A stretch of 64,000 nt of DNA from Citrobacter sp. R56 (GTDB lineage Bacteria > Pseudomonadota > Gammaproteobacteria > Enterobacterales > Enterobacteriaceae): assembly GCF_016811995.1 (NCBI RefSeq), contig NZ_CP069159.1, forward strand, positions 4,402,001-4,466,000, read 5' to 3'. A program made the translations under genes and the position numbers. The notes beneath the pieces are model-generated. The model was not told the origin of the DNA. It did no database searches and was given only the letters and a program-made list of their open reading frames with translations. Each line of letters opens with the position of its first letter. Position 1 is the first letter of the stretch. This document shows positions 53,480 through 63,544 of the stretch, one piece after another.

Positions 53480-54849
53480 TAGGGAGCCTTACCGCGCGCA
53501 TCTTTGCTATCTTCTGGTTGACGCTGGCACTGGTGCTGATGTTGGTTTTGATGTTACCCAAGCTCGATTCACGCCAGATGACCGAGCTACTGGACAGCGA
53601 ACAGCGCCAGGGGTTGATGATTGAGCAACACGTTGAAGCTGAACTCGCGAACGATCCACCCAACGACCTGATGTGGTGGCGTCGCTTGTTCCGGGCGATT
53701 GACAAGTGGGCGCCGCCTGGACAGCGGTTATTGCTTGTTACCACAGAAGGACGCGTGATCGGCGCAGAACGCAACGAAATGCAGATCATTCGTAACTTTA
53801 TTGGTCAGGCGGATAACGCCGATCATCCCCAGAAGAAAAAGTATGGCCGCGTTGAGATGGTGGGACCGTTCTCCGTCAGAGATGGAGAAGATAACTACCA
53901 ACTCTATCTGATCCGCCCGGCCAGCAGTTCGCAATCCGATTTTATTAATCTGCTGTTTGACCGCCCTCTGCTCTTGCTGATTGTGACGATGCTGGTCAGC
54001 ACCCCGCTGCTTCTCTGGCTGGCCTGGAGCCTGGCAAAACCAGCGCGTAAGCTCAAAAACGCGGCGGATGAAGTGGCGCAGGGTAACTTACGACAACATC
54101 CGGAACTGGAAGCAGGCCCGCAGGAATTTCACGCGGCTGGCGCCAGCTTTAACCAAATGGTGACTGCGCTCGAGCGAATGATGACCACGCAACAGCGTCT
54201 GCTGTCGGACATCTCTCACGAGCTGAGAACCCCGCTGACACGTCTGCAACTCGGCACCGCCCTGCTGCGTCGCCGTAGCGGCGAGAGTAAAGAGCTGGAG
54301 CGTATTGAAACCGAAGCGCACCGACTCGACAGCATGATCAACGACCTGTTAGTGATGTCGCGTAATCAGCAGAAAAATGCGCTGGTCAGTGAAACGATGA
54401 AAGCCAATCATCTGTGGGGCGATGTGCTGGATAACGCCGCCTTCGAAGCCGAGCAGATGGGCAAATCGTTGACGGTGAATTTCCCGCCGGGGCCATGGCC
54501 GCTCTATGGCAACCCGAATGCGCTGGAAAGCGCGCTGGAGAATATTGTCCGTAACGCCCTGCGCTATTCACACACGAAGATTGAAGTCGGCTTCGCGGTG
54601 GACAAAGACGGGATCACGATTACCGTGGACGACGATGGTCCGGGCGTCAGCCCTGAAGACCGGGAACAGATTTTCCGACCCTTCTACCGTACCGACGAGG
54701 CGCGCGATCGCGAATCCGGCGGGACCGGCCTGGGTCTGGCGATCGTTGAAACCGCCATTCAGCAACATCGTGGCTGGGTCAAAGCGGAAGACAGCCCGCT
54801 GGGTGGTTTACGCCTGGTGATCTGGCTACCGTTGTATAAACGCGCTTAA
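53476..54849 (+). CDS. cpxA: Sensor histidine kinase CpxA
   Basis: This 457-residue inner-membrane kinase has two membrane helices (near 8-28 and 164-185) flanking a periplasmic sensor, then a HAMP linker. The phosphorylated histidine is in LLSDISHELRTPLTRL near 248. ATPase boxes follow: NALRYS (N box), VDDDGPGV and GGTGLGLAIV (G boxes). Start codon ATG within ATGA overlaps the cpxR stop. Confidence 0.97.
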   Translation: MIGSLTARIFAIFWLTLALVLMLVLMLPKLDSRQMTELLDSEQRQGLMIEQHVEAELANDPPNDLMWWRRLFRAIDKWAPPGQRLLLVTTEGRVIGAERNEMQIIRNFIGQADNADHPQKKKYGRVEMVGPFSVRDGEDNYQLYLIRPASSSQSDFINLLFDRPLLLLIVTMLVSTPLLLWLAWSLAKPARKLKNAADEVAQGNLRQHPELEAGPQEFHAAGASFNQMVTALERMMTTQQRLLSDISHELRTPLTRLQLGTALLRRRSGESKELERIETEAHRLDSMINDLLVMSRNQQKNALVSETMKANHLWGDVLDNAAFEAEQMGKSLTVNFPPGPWPLYGNPNALESALENIVRNALRYSHTKIEVGFAVDKDGITITVDDDGPGVSPEDREQIFRPFYRTDEARDRESGGTGLGLAIVETAIQQHRGWVKAEDSPLGGLRLVIWLPLYKRA

Positions 54850-54887
54850 TTGTGGCGCCGGGCATCTACCCGGCGCACAATTTTTTA
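54850..54887. terminator. cpxRA terminator
   Basis: GCGCCGGG (54855-54862) pairs with CCCGGCGC (54869-54876), extended by TTGTG/CACAA with a bulge. A T run follows. It is shared with convergent yiiM. Confidence 0.88.
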
Positions 54888-55559
54888 TTTTCCCCACAAA
54901 CGACGCGAATAATCTTCGAACTTTCCGCTCAAGCGCCGCTTCTGCATCGTTCTGGTCCAGCTTTTTGATAATCCTGCCGCCGACAACAAACGGTGATACT
55001 GAGCATCATCAAACGGCATATGCCAGGCAATAGCAATTGCCTCCTGTACCGTGACGTCACTGACGCGCGACACCAGAACCAGCGGCGCATCCGCCGAGAC
55101 TTTCCCGGCAGAGATAACGCTGTACAACCAGCCCGTTTTACCAGCGTTTTGCATCTGGCTCGCCATGTCGCTGATGCCGAAATGATAGTTGAGTTTGAAG
55201 CAGGGCGAACGCGGTTGCGTCACCTGAATCAGCGTCTCTCCCCACTGGAAGATATCGCCAATATAGACATTCTGTTCAGTCAGACCGTCGGTTGAGAGGT
55301 TTTCACCAAACGCGGGCGCGACAAACCTATCCGGCTGTTCCGGGAATTCCCTGGCCCAGTGCAGATAATGCTCTCGCGGGTAATGGCACAGTGCGCGATC
55401 GGGCCCACCGTGGATTTTCGCCTCCGCCTGCTCATCGCCCTCCAGACCCAGTTCCGTCAGCATCAGTTCGCCATCCACCTGAATCTTCGCAATCGCGCTG
55501 GGGCGGCTTCCCGTATAGTCCAGAACCTTGCCTGTAAACACCTCGACTGGATATCGCAT
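54885..55559 (-). CDS. yiiM: MOSC-domain protein YiiM
   Basis: This 224-residue protein has a MOSC domain (ELGLEGDEQAEAKIHGGPDR, FGENLSTDGL, and the conserved cysteine in QPRSPCFKLNYH) and a C-terminal 3-alpha extension. YiiM uses the molybdenum cofactor to reduce N-hydroxylated bases such as 6-N-hydroxylaminopurine. It closely matches K-12 YiiM. Confidence 0.93.
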   Translation of the reverse strand: MRYPVEVFTGKVLDYTGSRPSAIAKIQVDGELMLTELGLEGDEQAEAKIHGGPDRALCHYPREHYLHWAREFPEQPDRFVAPAFGENLSTDGLTEQNVYIGDIFQWGETLIQVTQPRSPCFKLNYHFGISDMASQMQNAGKTGWLYSVISAGKVSADAPLVLVSRVSDVTVQEAIAIAWHMPFDDAQYHRLLSAAGLSKSWTRTMQKRRLSGKFEDYSRRLWGK

Positions 55560-55712
55560 CTGTTCCCTCTCCCCGATAAATAATCCTCATTAGAGCATAT
55601 TTATTTTACCTCAGCCGCTCAAAATGAGAGCAGGATTCACATGGTGAATGGCAAGACATGCTATCAATTAGGATGATTTTGAAACGCCATTTCATAACAA
55701 GGAGTCAACAAC

Positions 55713-56609
55713 GTGACAGTACAATCGCAATTTGCTGGTGTCTGGTGTCCCTCCATTACGCCGATGGATAATGATGGAAACGTCGATCTCTCAGGTCTGA
55801 AGCATCACCTCAAGCGCCTTACCGACGCCAAAATCGATGTTATTTTGCTGATGGGCAGCATCGGTGAATTTGCCTCTTTTAGCCTCGAAGAACGGCTGAT
55901 GCTGATCCGGGAAGCCAGAGCAATGAGCTCGCTGAAGATGGTCGCCAACGTCTCCTCCACCTGTATGAGCGACGTTTTACAGATGGCACAGGAAGCCGAC
56001 AAAGCGGGTTACGATGCGGTGATGGTATTGCCGCCGTACTATTACGGACAAACAGCAAAACAGCTCCTGAGCTATTTCCGTAAACTGGGCGGCGCATTGC
56101 GCGGAAAATGGTTTGCCTACAATTTCCCGGCACGGACCGGCTGTGATTTAACCCCAGACCTGGTCGCAACGCTCGCTGCCGAGTTCCCCCATTTTGCCGG
56201 TATTAAGGATACCGTCGATTGCCAGTCCCACACCCGCAGCATGATCCAGACCACCCGTGCCGTGCGTGATGACTTTGCCGTCCTCTCCGGCTATGACGAG
56301 TATTACATCCCTAACCTGATGGCAGGCGGCGCAGGGATCATTTCCGGCTTAAACAACGTGATGCCTGAGCTTTTTGTCGACGCGCGCGAGGCGTTTAAAC
56401 AGGGCGATTTGCAAAAGTTGCGTGAAATTCAAGACAAGATCGGTACCTATATGTCCATTTACGCGATCGGTGAAGATTTTGTCACCACGATTAAAACCGT
56501 GGTATCGCGTAAATTTGGTTATTGTACCGGGGTTTCGCGCAATGCAGGCGGTGAGCTGAGTGAGAAGGACTGCCGAACGATTGATGAGGTGTTTTTGACA
56601 AAAGGTTGA
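55713..56609 (+). CDS. DapA/NAL-family lyase or dehydratase
   Basis: This 298-residue class I aldolase-fold protein has the Schiff-base lysine K165 (FAGIKDTV) and the catalytic tyrosine Y136 (WFAYNFPARTG). The substrate loop reads GSIGEF (48-53) instead of the GTTGE of true dihydrodipicolinate synthases, so it is probably not DapA. Sialate-lyase-like, 2-keto-3-deoxy-sugar-acid aldolase (YagE/YjhH type) and 5-keto-4-deoxyglucarate dehydratase roles are all possible. It lies alone between yiiM and sodA, where K-12 has kdgT, a 2-keto-3-deoxygluconate transporter. Confidence 0.82.
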   Translation: MTVQSQFAGVWCPSITPMDNDGNVDLSGLKHHLKRLTDAKIDVILLMGSIGEFASFSLEERLMLIREARAMSSLKMVANVSSTCMSDVLQMAQEADKAGYDAVMVLPPYYYGQTAKQLLSYFRKLGGALRGKWFAYNFPARTGCDLTPDLVATLAAEFPHFAGIKDTVDCQSHTRSMIQTTRAVRDDFAVLSGYDEYYIPNLMAGGAGIISGLNNVMPELFVDAREAFKQGDLQKLREIQDKIGTYMSIYAIGEDFVTTIKTVVSRKFGYCTGVSRNAGGELSEKDCRTIDEVFLTKG

Positions 56610-56617
56610 GTCATGCA

Positions 56618-56643
56618 GCCTGATGGCGTTACCGCCATCAGGC
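56618..56643. terminator. Shared terminator of the DapA-like gene and sodA
   Basis: GCCTGATGGCG-TTAC-CGCCATCAGGC is a perfect 11-bp stem between the convergent genes. Its arms resemble a REP. Confidence 0.8.
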
Positions 56644-56654
56644 AACAATCAGAC

Positions 56655-57275
56655 TTATTTTTTCGCAGCGAAACGCGCTGCAGCTTCGTCCCAGTTCACC
56701 ACGTTCCAGAACTCTTTAATGTAGTCCGGACGGCGGTTCTGGAATTTCAGGTAGTAAGCGTGTTCCCATACGTCCAGACCGACGATCGGGAAACCAGACG
56801 CGCCAGAAACAGCTTCACCCATCAGCGGGGAATCCTGGTTCGCGGTAGATACCACTGCCAGTTTGTCGCCTTTCAGCACCAGCCACGCCCAGCCAGAACC
56901 AAAGCGAGTGGCGGCCGCTTTCTCAAACTCGGCTTTGAAATTATCAACGGAACCGAAATCACGTTCGATGGCGGCTTTCAGGTCACCCTGCAGGGTAGTA
57001 CCGGTTTTCAGGCCTTTCCAGAACAGACTGTGGTTAGCGTGACCGCCTGCGTTGTTACGCAGTACGGTTTTCTTGTCCGCTGGCAGTTGATCCAGTTTCG
57101 CGATCAGCTCTTCGGCAGACAGGCCAGCGAATTCTGGCAGGCTTTCCAGCGCCGCATTGGCATTGTTGACGTAGGCTTGATGGTGTTTGGTGTGGTGGAT
57201 TTCCATCGTCTGCTTATCGAAGTGCGGTTCCAGTGCATCGTAAGCGTACGGCAGGGATGGCAGGGTATAACTCAT
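56655..57275 (-). CDS. sodA: Manganese superoxide dismutase
   Basis: This 206-residue cytosolic enzyme dismutates superoxide. Metal ligands are H27 ([11 protein letters not shown]), His in [10 protein letters not shown] near 82, and Asp/His in [15 protein letters not shown] near 168-172. The start MSYTLP at 57275 gives the K-12 length; four upstream codons are open. A Fur box lies in the promoter. Confidence 0.97.
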   Translation of the reverse strand: MSYTLPSLPYAYDALEPHFDKQTMEIHHTKHHQAYVNNANAALESLPEFAGLSAEELIAKLDQLPADKKTVLRNNAGGHANHSLFWKGLKTGTTLQGDLKAAIERDFGSVDNFKAEFEKAAATRFGSGWAWLVLKGDKLAVVSTANQDSPLMGEAVSGASGFPIVGLDVWEHAYYLKFQNRRPDYIKEFWNVVNWDEAAARFAAKK

Positions 57276-57349
57276 AATCATCTCCATTATTATCGAGCGG
57301 CTGGGTGTTAACGCCGCGTAAGCAGTTGGTTCATTATAGTTAATTAAAT

Positions 57350-57368
57350 GATATTGAAAATGATTATC
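57350..57368 (-). promoter_or_regulatory. Fur box upstream of sodA
   Basis: GATATTGAAAATGATTATC agrees with the 19-bp Fur consensus (GATAATGATAATCATTATC) at 16 positions. It lies about 75 bases before sodA. Iron-Fur repression of sodA is established in K-12. Confidence 0.85.
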
Positions 57369-57436
57369 AATGCCGTACTTTTCCTAAGGATATAAACCCT
57401 CCCCCACTTACCAAAGATGTGAACTAAATCACCCGC

Positions 57437-57487
57437 TTAACGCGCCTATTGCCAAAGAGAATAAAAAAGCGGCAACGGGAAGAAGGT
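57437..57487 (+). promoter_or_regulatory. RhaS operator upstream of rhaT
   Basis: Half-sites ending …TTGCC (57437-57453) and starting GGCAACGGGAAGAAGGT (57471-57487) are inverted with exactly 17 bases between. This is the layout of the RhaS operator at rhaB. The right half is the stronger match. It lies about 75 bases before rhaT. Confidence 0.65.
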
Positions 57488-57561
57488 TAAGAATCTGCGC
57501 AATTTTTACACTCATCACGTCGAAGGGGTAAGGCGACAATAAAAACGATGAGGATAAATTC

Positions 57562-58596
57562 ATGAGTAACGCGATTACGATGGGTATTTTTTGGCATTTG
57601 ATAGGTGCGGCCAGTGCAGCCTGTTTCTATGCCCCGTTTAAGCAAGTAAAACAGTGGTCATGGGAAACGATGTGGTCGGTTGGCGGGATTGTCTCCTGGA
57701 TTATCCTGCCGTGGACCATCAGCGCCATGCTGCTGCCCGATTTTTGGGCCTACTACAGCTCTTTTAACCTTTCTACTTTATTACCTGTTTTCCTGTTTGG
57801 CGCCATGTGGGGTGTAGGCAATATTAACTACGGCCTGACCATGCGCTACCTCGGTATGTCGATGGGGATTGGTATCGCGATTGGCATTACGCTGATTGTC
57901 GGTACGCTGATGACGCCCATTCTCAACGGTAACTTCGATGTCCTGATCAACACGGAAGGCGGACGCATGACGCTGCTTGGCGTGTTGGTCGCGCTTATCG
58001 GGGTGGGGATTGTGACCCGTGCCGGGCAGTTGAAAGAGCGTAAAATGGGCATCAAAGCCGAAGAGTTCAACCTGAAAAAAGGTCTGCTGCTGGCGGTAAT
58101 GTGCGGGATCTTCTCTGCCGGCATGTCCTTTGCGATGAATGCCGCCAAACCGATGCATGAAGCCGCTGCCGCCCTTGGCGTGGACCCGTTGTATGTCGCC
58201 CTGCCCAGCTACGTGGTGATCATGGGTGGCGGCGCGCTGGTCAACCTGGGTTTCTGTTTTATTCGTCTGGCAAAAGTAAAGAATCTGTCGATAACCGCCG
58301 ACTTCTCGCTGGCAAAATCCCTGATCATCACCAACGTGCTGCTTTCAGCACTTGGCGGTCTGATGTGGTATTTGCAGTTCTTCTTCTACGCCTGGGGCCA
58401 CGCACGCATTCCGGCGCAGTATGACTACATCAGCTGGATGCTGCACATGAGTTTCTACGTCCTGTGCGGCGGTATTGTCGGGCTGGTGTTGAAAGAGTGG
58501 AAAAACGCCGGTCGACGTCCTGTGAGTGTGCTGAGCCTGGGCTGCGTGGTGATTATCATCGCCGCCAATATTGTCGGAATGGGAATGGCAAGTTAG
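57562..58596 (+). CDS. rhaT: L-rhamnose:H+ symporter
   Basis: This 344-residue inner-membrane protein has about ten membrane helices of the RhaT family ([20 protein letters not shown] at the N terminus). It imports L-rhamnose and lyxose. Length equals E. coli RhaT. It converges with rhaR; the stop codons overlap by four bases. A RhaS operator lies upstream. Confidence 0.97.
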   Translation: MSNAITMGIFWHLIGAASAACFYAPFKQVKQWSWETMWSVGGIVSWIILPWTISAMLLPDFWAYYSSFNLSTLLPVFLFGAMWGVGNINYGLTMRYLGMSMGIGIAIGITLIVGTLMTPILNGNFDVLINTEGGRMTLLGVLVALIGVGIVTRAGQLKERKMGIKAEEFNLKKGLLLAVMCGIFSAGMSFAMNAAKPMHEAAAALGVDPLYVALPSYVVIMGGGALVNLGFCFIRLAKVKNLSITADFSLAKSLIITNVLLSALGGLMWYLQFFFYAWGHARIPAQYDYISWMLHMSFYVLCGGIVGLVLKEWKNAGRRPVSVLSLGCVVIIIAANIVGMGMAS

Positions 58597-59444
58597 TCGT
58601 TGTGATGACTGAGATGACGCCACTGGCTTGGCGTCATCCCGGTTTCCCGCGTGAACACCACTGAAAAATAGTTACTGTCCTCAAACCCACATTGCATTGA
58701 AATCTCGCCGATCATCAGGCGGCTATGCTGGAGCAAATATTGCGCGTGGCAGACGCGGATCTGGCGCAAATATTGGTTGATGGTCATACCGGTTTGGGCG
58801 CGAAACTGCTGGCGCAACACGCGTTCACTGCAGGTTTCCCTGGCGCAAAATTCATCCAGCGCAAACGGGTGCTCCAGGCTGCCCGCCAGCGCGGTGATCA
58901 GTTTATCCAACAGCGTTTCGCTTGAGGTAGCAGGAAGATTATCCGTGGCATAGCGATGGCGCTGCAGGATCATCACCAGTTGCCCAAACAGAAGTTCCGC
59001 CATACCGTTAGCCAACGGGCAGCTCTGCTGGCTTTCATGCTCAAGCTGGCTGATAACCTGCCGCGCCTGAGTCATACCGGCGCTGGTCAGACGCCAGTGT
59101 GGCTGCCATTGGGTGCCGTTAAATCCAGGTATCGCCTCTTCCCACCGCAGGTTCAGCTTCAGCCGCTCCGGGCAATAGATGATGTTCTGTAATACCAGAT
59201 CATTAACTGACGTGTAGGAGTGTTTATCTTCGGCGCGAATATAGAACAGGTCGCCGCGCGTAATGCGATACGGGCGTTCATTGAGCACATGCAAACCGTT
59301 GCCACGCCAGACCAGCACCAGTTCACAAAAATCATGGGTATGTTCCGCAAAGACATTTTGCGGATAGCGATCGGCGACAGCAACCGCCTGCGCGTCGCTT
59401 GCAAAAAAGTCGGCTTTATGAAGAACGAGCTGATTTGCCACCAC
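58593..59444 (-). CDS. rhaR: RhaR, AraC-family activator of rhaSR
   Basis: This 283-residue activator has an N-terminal cupin ([20 protein letters not shown]) that binds L-rhamnose and a C-terminal AraC HTH pair ([39 protein letters not shown]). The likely start is GTG at 59444 after AGGTGAT; longer K-12 annotations exist, so the N terminus is uncertain. It follows rhaS in the rhaSR operon and activates that operon. Confidence 0.93.
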   Translation of the reverse strand: MVANQLVLHKADFFASDAQAVAVADRYPQNVFAEHTHDFCELVLVWRGNGLHVLNERPYRITRGDLFYIRAEDKHSYTSVNDLVLQNIIYCPERLKLNLRWEEAIPGFNGTQWQPHWRLTSAGMTQARQVISQLEHESQQSCPLANGMAELLFGQLVMILQRHRYATDNLPATSSETLLDKLITALAGSLEHPFALDEFCARETCSERVLRQQFRAQTGMTINQYLRQIRVCHAQYLLQHSRLMIGEISMQCGFEDSNYFSVVFTRETGMTPSQWRHLSHHND

Positions 59445-59529
59445 ATCACCTCTACCAATAACAACACTCTATTATGCGTCAAGCGGCGGCAAAAAATATT
59501 GATATACCCGTCATACTTCAGCATCTGCG

Positions 59530-60366
59530 TTATTGCAGCAATGCGTCGCGCCCCTGGCGGATATCACGCGGCGACCAGTCAAATTCGCGGCGAAAAAGCG
59601 TCGAAAAGTGGTTACTGTCGCCAAAACCGCAGCGATAGGCGATATCGGTAACACTGTCATCGCTATGGCGTAGCAGATGACGCGCTTTAATTAAACGCAG
59701 CCGGTTCAAATAGCGCTGCGGCGTCAGCCCGGTTTGTTGTTTCAACTGACGGTGCAAGGTGCGTAATGAGAGCGAAAACCGATCGGCTACAGCTTCCCAG
59801 CAGACCTCTTCGGCAAAGTGATCTTCCAGCCAGGCCATCAGGTGATTCAGCCGCGCATCATTATCCGTCGCCCCTTCCATCAAGCTGCTTTTGCGTAGCA
59901 ATACCAGCAACTGCATAAACACAATTTCGCGGTTGGCGACCGCTGGCGTGTCCATCTCTCCATCGGGTTGTTCCAGTTGAGCAACCAACTGGCGCACCTG
60001 CTGTAACACCCCCTGGTTTACCCGCCAGTGGGACGGATACAGCCCATCTTGTTCCTGCGGTAAAAGCTGGTTCAGCCCTGCCAGAAACTGGAACGCATCC
60101 GGCGAACGATAGAGCACGTTGGTCAGACACAGATTGTCAGTATGTTCATACATGTGTCGGTCATGATCGCGAACAAAACAGACGGTGCCGCCGCTGATGG
60201 TGTACGGCTGTCCGTTGAATACATGAATGCCCGTGCCATGTTCAACGATCACGATTTCATGAAAATCATGATGGTGCTCAGGAAAAGCAGACTGCGGAAG
60301 CCGGGGTTCGATGGCGATAGGGACCTTACCTGACGGAAAAAAATCCACGCTGTGCAATAGGGTCAT
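59530..60366 (-). CDS. rhaS: RhaS, AraC-family activator of rhaBAD and rhaT
   Basis: This 278-residue paralogue of RhaR has a cupin sensor ([20 protein letters not shown]) and an AraC HTH region ([40 protein letters not shown]). With L-rhamnose it binds 17-bp inverted half-sites at rhaB and rhaT, both recognisable here. It is divergent from rhaB across about 300 bases. Confidence 0.95.
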   Translation of the reverse strand: MTLLHSVDFFPSGKVPIAIEPRLPQSAFPEHHHDFHEIVIVEHGTGIHVFNGQPYTISGGTVCFVRDHDRHMYEHTDNLCLTNVLYRSPDAFQFLAGLNQLLPQEQDGLYPSHWRVNQGVLQQVRQLVAQLEQPDGEMDTPAVANREIVFMQLLVLLRKSSLMEGATDNDARLNHLMAWLEDHFAEEVCWEAVADRFSLSLRTLHRQLKQQTGLTPQRYLNRLRLIKARHLLRHSDDSVTDIAYRCGFGDSNHFSTLFRREFDWSPRDIRQGRDALLQ

Positions 60367-60545
60367 GATGGCTTCCTGACATGAAGTGGAACATGACTGA
60401 AATAGTAATTAAGGGGTCGCCACCTCACCTTAAAGTTTTGACACGAAAGCGCGCATATCCGGTCATTTTTTCAAGACAGGGCAGGAAAGTTCGCTAAATG
60501 CGGACGCCGTCACATCAGGTAAAAACAGGCTCATTACTGGAAACT

Positions 60546-60561
60546 GTGAACGTCATCACGT
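60546..60561 (+). promoter_or_regulatory. CRP site in the rhaS-rhaB spacer
   Basis: TGTGA (60546-60550), six bases, TCACG (60557-60561): one mismatch to the CRP consensus. It lies directly upstream of the RhaS operator, as in K-12 rhaBAD. Confidence 0.8.
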
Positions 60562-60564
60562 TCA

Positions 60565-60615
60565 TCTTTGCTTTCTTGCCAGCGGCTAATTTTGGCTGTC
60601 AGTAGCAAGAAGGTA
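60565..60615 (+). promoter_or_regulatory. RhaS operator and rhaBAD promoter
   Basis: Left half ATCTTTGCTTTCTTGCC (60565-60581) and right half GTCAGTAGCAAGAAGGT (60599-60615) are inverted with a 17-base spacer, the known RhaS arrangement. A TTAGAC -10 element near 60632, as in K-12, follows. The rest of the 303-base spacer, toward rhaS, must hold the rhaSR promoter with RhaR sites, which I did not resolve. Confidence 0.85.
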
Positions 60616-60669
60616 CCTTTTCCCCGGGGTTCTTAGACTCATAGCCATCACTCCTGGAAGGACCTCATT

Positions 60670-62139
60670 ATGACTTTTCGCCATTGTGTCGCTGTCGATC
60701 TCGGCGCATCCAGTGGACGCGTTATGCTGGCGCGTTACGACAGTGAACGCCGTTCCCTGACGTTGCGTGAAATCCACCGTTTCGTGAATTGCCTGCAAAA
60801 AACAGACGGCTTCGACGCCTGGGATATCGACAGTCTGGAAGGAGCCATTCGTCTTGGACTGGAGAAAGTCTGTGATGAAGGTATCCGCATTGACAGTATC
60901 GGGATTGATACCTGGGGCGTGGACTATGTTCTGCTGGATAAGCACGGTCAGCGCGTCGGCCTGCCCGTCTCCTACCGTGACAGCCGCACCACAGGCGTGA
61001 TGCAACAGGCACAGGCGCAACTCGGGAAAGCGGAAATCTATCGCCGCAGCGGTATTCAGTTTTTGCCGTTTAACACGTTGTATCAATTACGCGCATTGGT
61101 TGAACAACAACCGGAGCTGATCCCTCAGGTGGCGCACGCCCTGCTCATTCCTGATTACTTCGCCTATTGCCTGACCGGCAAAATGAACTGGGAATACACC
61201 AACGCCACCACGACGCAGCTCGTCAATATTCATACCGACGGCTGGGATGACACGCTGCTGGCGTGGACCGGCGCGAATCACGCCTGGTTCGGCACGCCAA
61301 CGCATCCGGGCAATGTCATCGGTCACTGGATTTGCCCGCAGGGTAATCAGATCCCGGTCGTTGCCGTCGCCAGTCACGATACCGCCAGCGCGGTGATTGC
61401 CTCTCCGCTTGCTGAAAAAAACAGCGCCTACCTCTCTTCCGGTACCTGGTCGCTGATGGGCTTTGAGAGCAGAACGCCCTATACCAATGACGCCGCGCTA
61501 AGCGCCAATATTACCAACGAGGGCGGCGCGGAAGGACGCTACCGCGTGCTGAAAAATATCATGGGACTGTGGCTGTTGCAGCGCGTCCTGAAAGAACGCC
61601 AGATTACCGATCTGCCTGCGCTGATCGCGCAAACGCAGGCACTGCCCGCTTGCCGTTTCGTGATTAATCCCAATGACGATCGCTTTATCAACCCTGCCGA
61701 TATGGGCGCGGAAATTCAGGCTGCCTGCCGTGAAACCGGCCAGCCGGTGCCCACGCAAGACGCCGAACTGGCCCGCTGCATTTTCGACAGCCTGGCGTTG
61801 CTGTACGCCCGCGTCCTGCAGGAACTGGCAGACCTTCGCGGTGAAGCCTTCACCAGCCTGCATATCGTTGGCGGCGGTTGCCAGAACGCATTACTGAACC
61901 AACTGTGCGCCGACGCCTGCGGTATCCGTGTGATGGCCGGTCCCGTAGAGGCGTCCACGCTCGGCAACATCGGTATCCAGCTCATGACGCTGGACGAACT
62001 GACCAACGTTGATGATTTCCGTCAGGTGGTGAGCGCCAACTACGACCTGACCACCTTTATTCCTCATCCTGATAGCGAAATTGCCCGCCATGTTGCGCAG
62101 TTTCAATCCACACGACAGACAAAGGAGCTTTGCGCATGA
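60670..62139 (+). CDS. rhaB: Rhamnulokinase
   Basis: This 489-residue FGGY-family kinase phosphorylates L-rhamnulose at O1. The ATP loop [14 protein letters not shown] lies at residues 7-20, [10 protein letters not shown] near 235 holds the catalytic aspartate, and [13 protein letters not shown] lies near 400. Length equals E. coli RhaB. Its stop overlaps the rhaA start as ATGA. Confidence 0.97.
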   Translation: MTFRHCVAVDLGASSGRVMLARYDSERRSLTLREIHRFVNCLQKTDGFDAWDIDSLEGAIRLGLEKVCDEGIRIDSIGIDTWGVDYVLLDKHGQRVGLPVSYRDSRTTGVMQQAQAQLGKAEIYRRSGIQFLPFNTLYQLRALVEQQPELIPQVAHALLIPDYFAYCLTGKMNWEYTNATTTQLVNIHTDGWDDTLLAWTGANHAWFGTPTHPGNVIGHWICPQGNQIPVVAVASHDTASAVIASPLAEKNSAYLSSGTWSLMGFESRTPYTNDAALSANITNEGGAEGRYRVLKNIMGLWLLQRVLKERQITDLPALIAQTQALPACRFVINPNDDRFINPADMGAEIQAACRETGQPVPTQDAELARCIFDSLALLYARVLQELADLRGEAFTSLHIVGGGCQNALLNQLCADACGIRVMAGPVEASTLGNIGIQLMTLDELTNVDDFRQVVSANYDLTTFIPHPDSEIARHVAQFQSTRQTKELCA

Positions 62140-63395
62140 CCACTCAACTTGAACAAGCCTGGGACCTGGCGAAACAGCGTTTTGCTGCGGTAGGTATCGA
62201 TGTCGAAGAGACCCTGCGTCAGCTCGATCGTCTACCGGTCTCTATGCACTGCTGGCAGGGCGATGACGTTGCCGGTTTTGAAAATCCGGAAGGCAACCTG
62301 ACCGGCGGTATTCAGGCGACGGGCAACTACCCGGGCAAAGCGCGTAACGCGACCGAATTACGTGCCGATCTGGAGCAGGCGCTGAGCCTGATCCCTGGGC
62401 CGAAGCGCCTGAACCTGCACGCGATCTATCTGGAATCCGACACCCCGGTTTCCCGCGACCAGATCAAACCAGAACACTTCAAAAACTGGGTGGAGTGGGC
62501 GAAAGCCAACCAACTGGGTCTCGATTTTAACCCGTCCTGCTTCTCGCATCCGCTGAGCGCTGACGGTTTCACCCTTTCCCATCCGGACGCGAAAATTCGC
62601 CAGTTCTGGATCGATCACTGCAAGGCCAGCCGCCGCATCTCCGCCTATTTCGGTGAGCAACTGGGCACCCCGTCGGTGATGAACATCTGGATCCCGGATG
62701 GTATGAAAGACATCACTGTTGACCGTTTAGCACCACGTCAGCGTCTGCTGAATGCGCTGGATGACGTCATCAGCGAGAAACTGGATCCGGCGCATCACAT
62801 TGATGCCGTTGAGAGCAAGCTGTTCGGTATTGGCGCAGAAAGCTACACCGTCGGCTCCAATGAGTTCTATATGGGTTACGCCGCCAGCCGCCAGACCGCG
62901 CTATGTCTGGATGCGGGCCACTTCCACCCGACTGAAGTTATCTCCGACAAGATCTCCGCCGCCATGCTGTATGTACCGCGTCTGCTGCTGCACGTAAGCC
63001 GCCCGGTGCGCTGGGACAGCGACCACGTGGTGCTGCTGGACGATGAAACGCAGGCGATCGCCAGCGAGATTGTACGCAACGATCTGTTCGACCGCGTGCA
63101 TATCGGCCTCGACTTCTTCGACGCGTCTATAAACCGCATCGCGGCTTGGGTTATCGGCACCCGCAACATGAAAAAAGCGCTGCTGCGCGCCCTGCTGGAG
63201 CCGACTGCCGAGCTGCGTAAGCTGGAAGCCGAAGGCGATTACACCGCGCGTCTGGCGTTGCTTGAAGAGCAGAAATCCCTGCCGTGGCAGGCCGTGTGGG
63301 AGATGTATTGCCAGCGTCACGATACGCCAGCGGGCAGCCAGTGGCTGGAGAACGTGCGCGCGTACGAAAAAGAGATTCTGAGCAAACGCGGCTAA
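62136..63395 (+). CDS. rhaA: L-Rhamnose isomerase
   Basis: This 419-residue metal-dependent TIM barrel converts L-rhamnose to L-rhamnulose. Metal and substrate residues lie in [31 protein letters not shown] and [11 protein letters not shown]. The ATG at 62136 overlaps the rhaB stop by four bases and gives the K-12 length. It is the second gene of rhaBAD. Confidence 0.97.
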   Translation: MTTQLEQAWDLAKQRFAAVGIDVEETLRQLDRLPVSMHCWQGDDVAGFENPEGNLTGGIQATGNYPGKARNATELRADLEQALSLIPGPKRLNLHAIYLESDTPVSRDQIKPEHFKNWVEWAKANQLGLDFNPSCFSHPLSADGFTLSHPDAKIRQFWIDHCKASRRISAYFGEQLGTPSVMNIWIPDGMKDITVDRLAPRQRLLNALDDVISEKLDPAHHIDAVESKLFGIGAESYTVGSNEFYMGYAASRQTALCLDAGHFHPTEVISDKISAAMLYVPRLLLHVSRPVRWDSDHVVLLDDETQAIASEIVRNDLFDRVHIGLDFFDASINRIAAWVIGTRNMKKALLRALLEPTAELRKLEAEGDYTARLALLEEQKSLPWQAVWEMYCQRHDTPAGSQWLENVRAYEKEILSKRG

Positions 63396-63416
63396 CTGAG
63401 CGCAATTGGTCTGTAG

Positions 63417-63506
63417 ACCGGATAAGACGCATCGCGTCGCCATCCGGCAATCAATAAAACACGAATGCCGGATGGCGCTGTGCTTATCCGGCCTACGTAA
63501 GACCCG
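63417..63506. repeat. BIME between rhaA and rhaD
   Basis: Inverted REPs (CCGGATAAGACGCATCGCGT with CGCCATCCGGCA; ATGCCGGATGGCGCTGTGCT with TATCCGGCCTACG) lie inside the rhaBAD operon. They may set the level of rhaBA mRNA relative to rhaD. Confidence 0.9.
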
Positions 63507-63544
63507 AGCGATTTCGGGCAACAAAATATACAGGAACACCGAAC

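Noticed and set aside
63417-63506. Repeated palindromes that might suggest a CRISPR array
   Set aside because: They are paired inverted REP units without regular spacers; no cas genes are present in the window.
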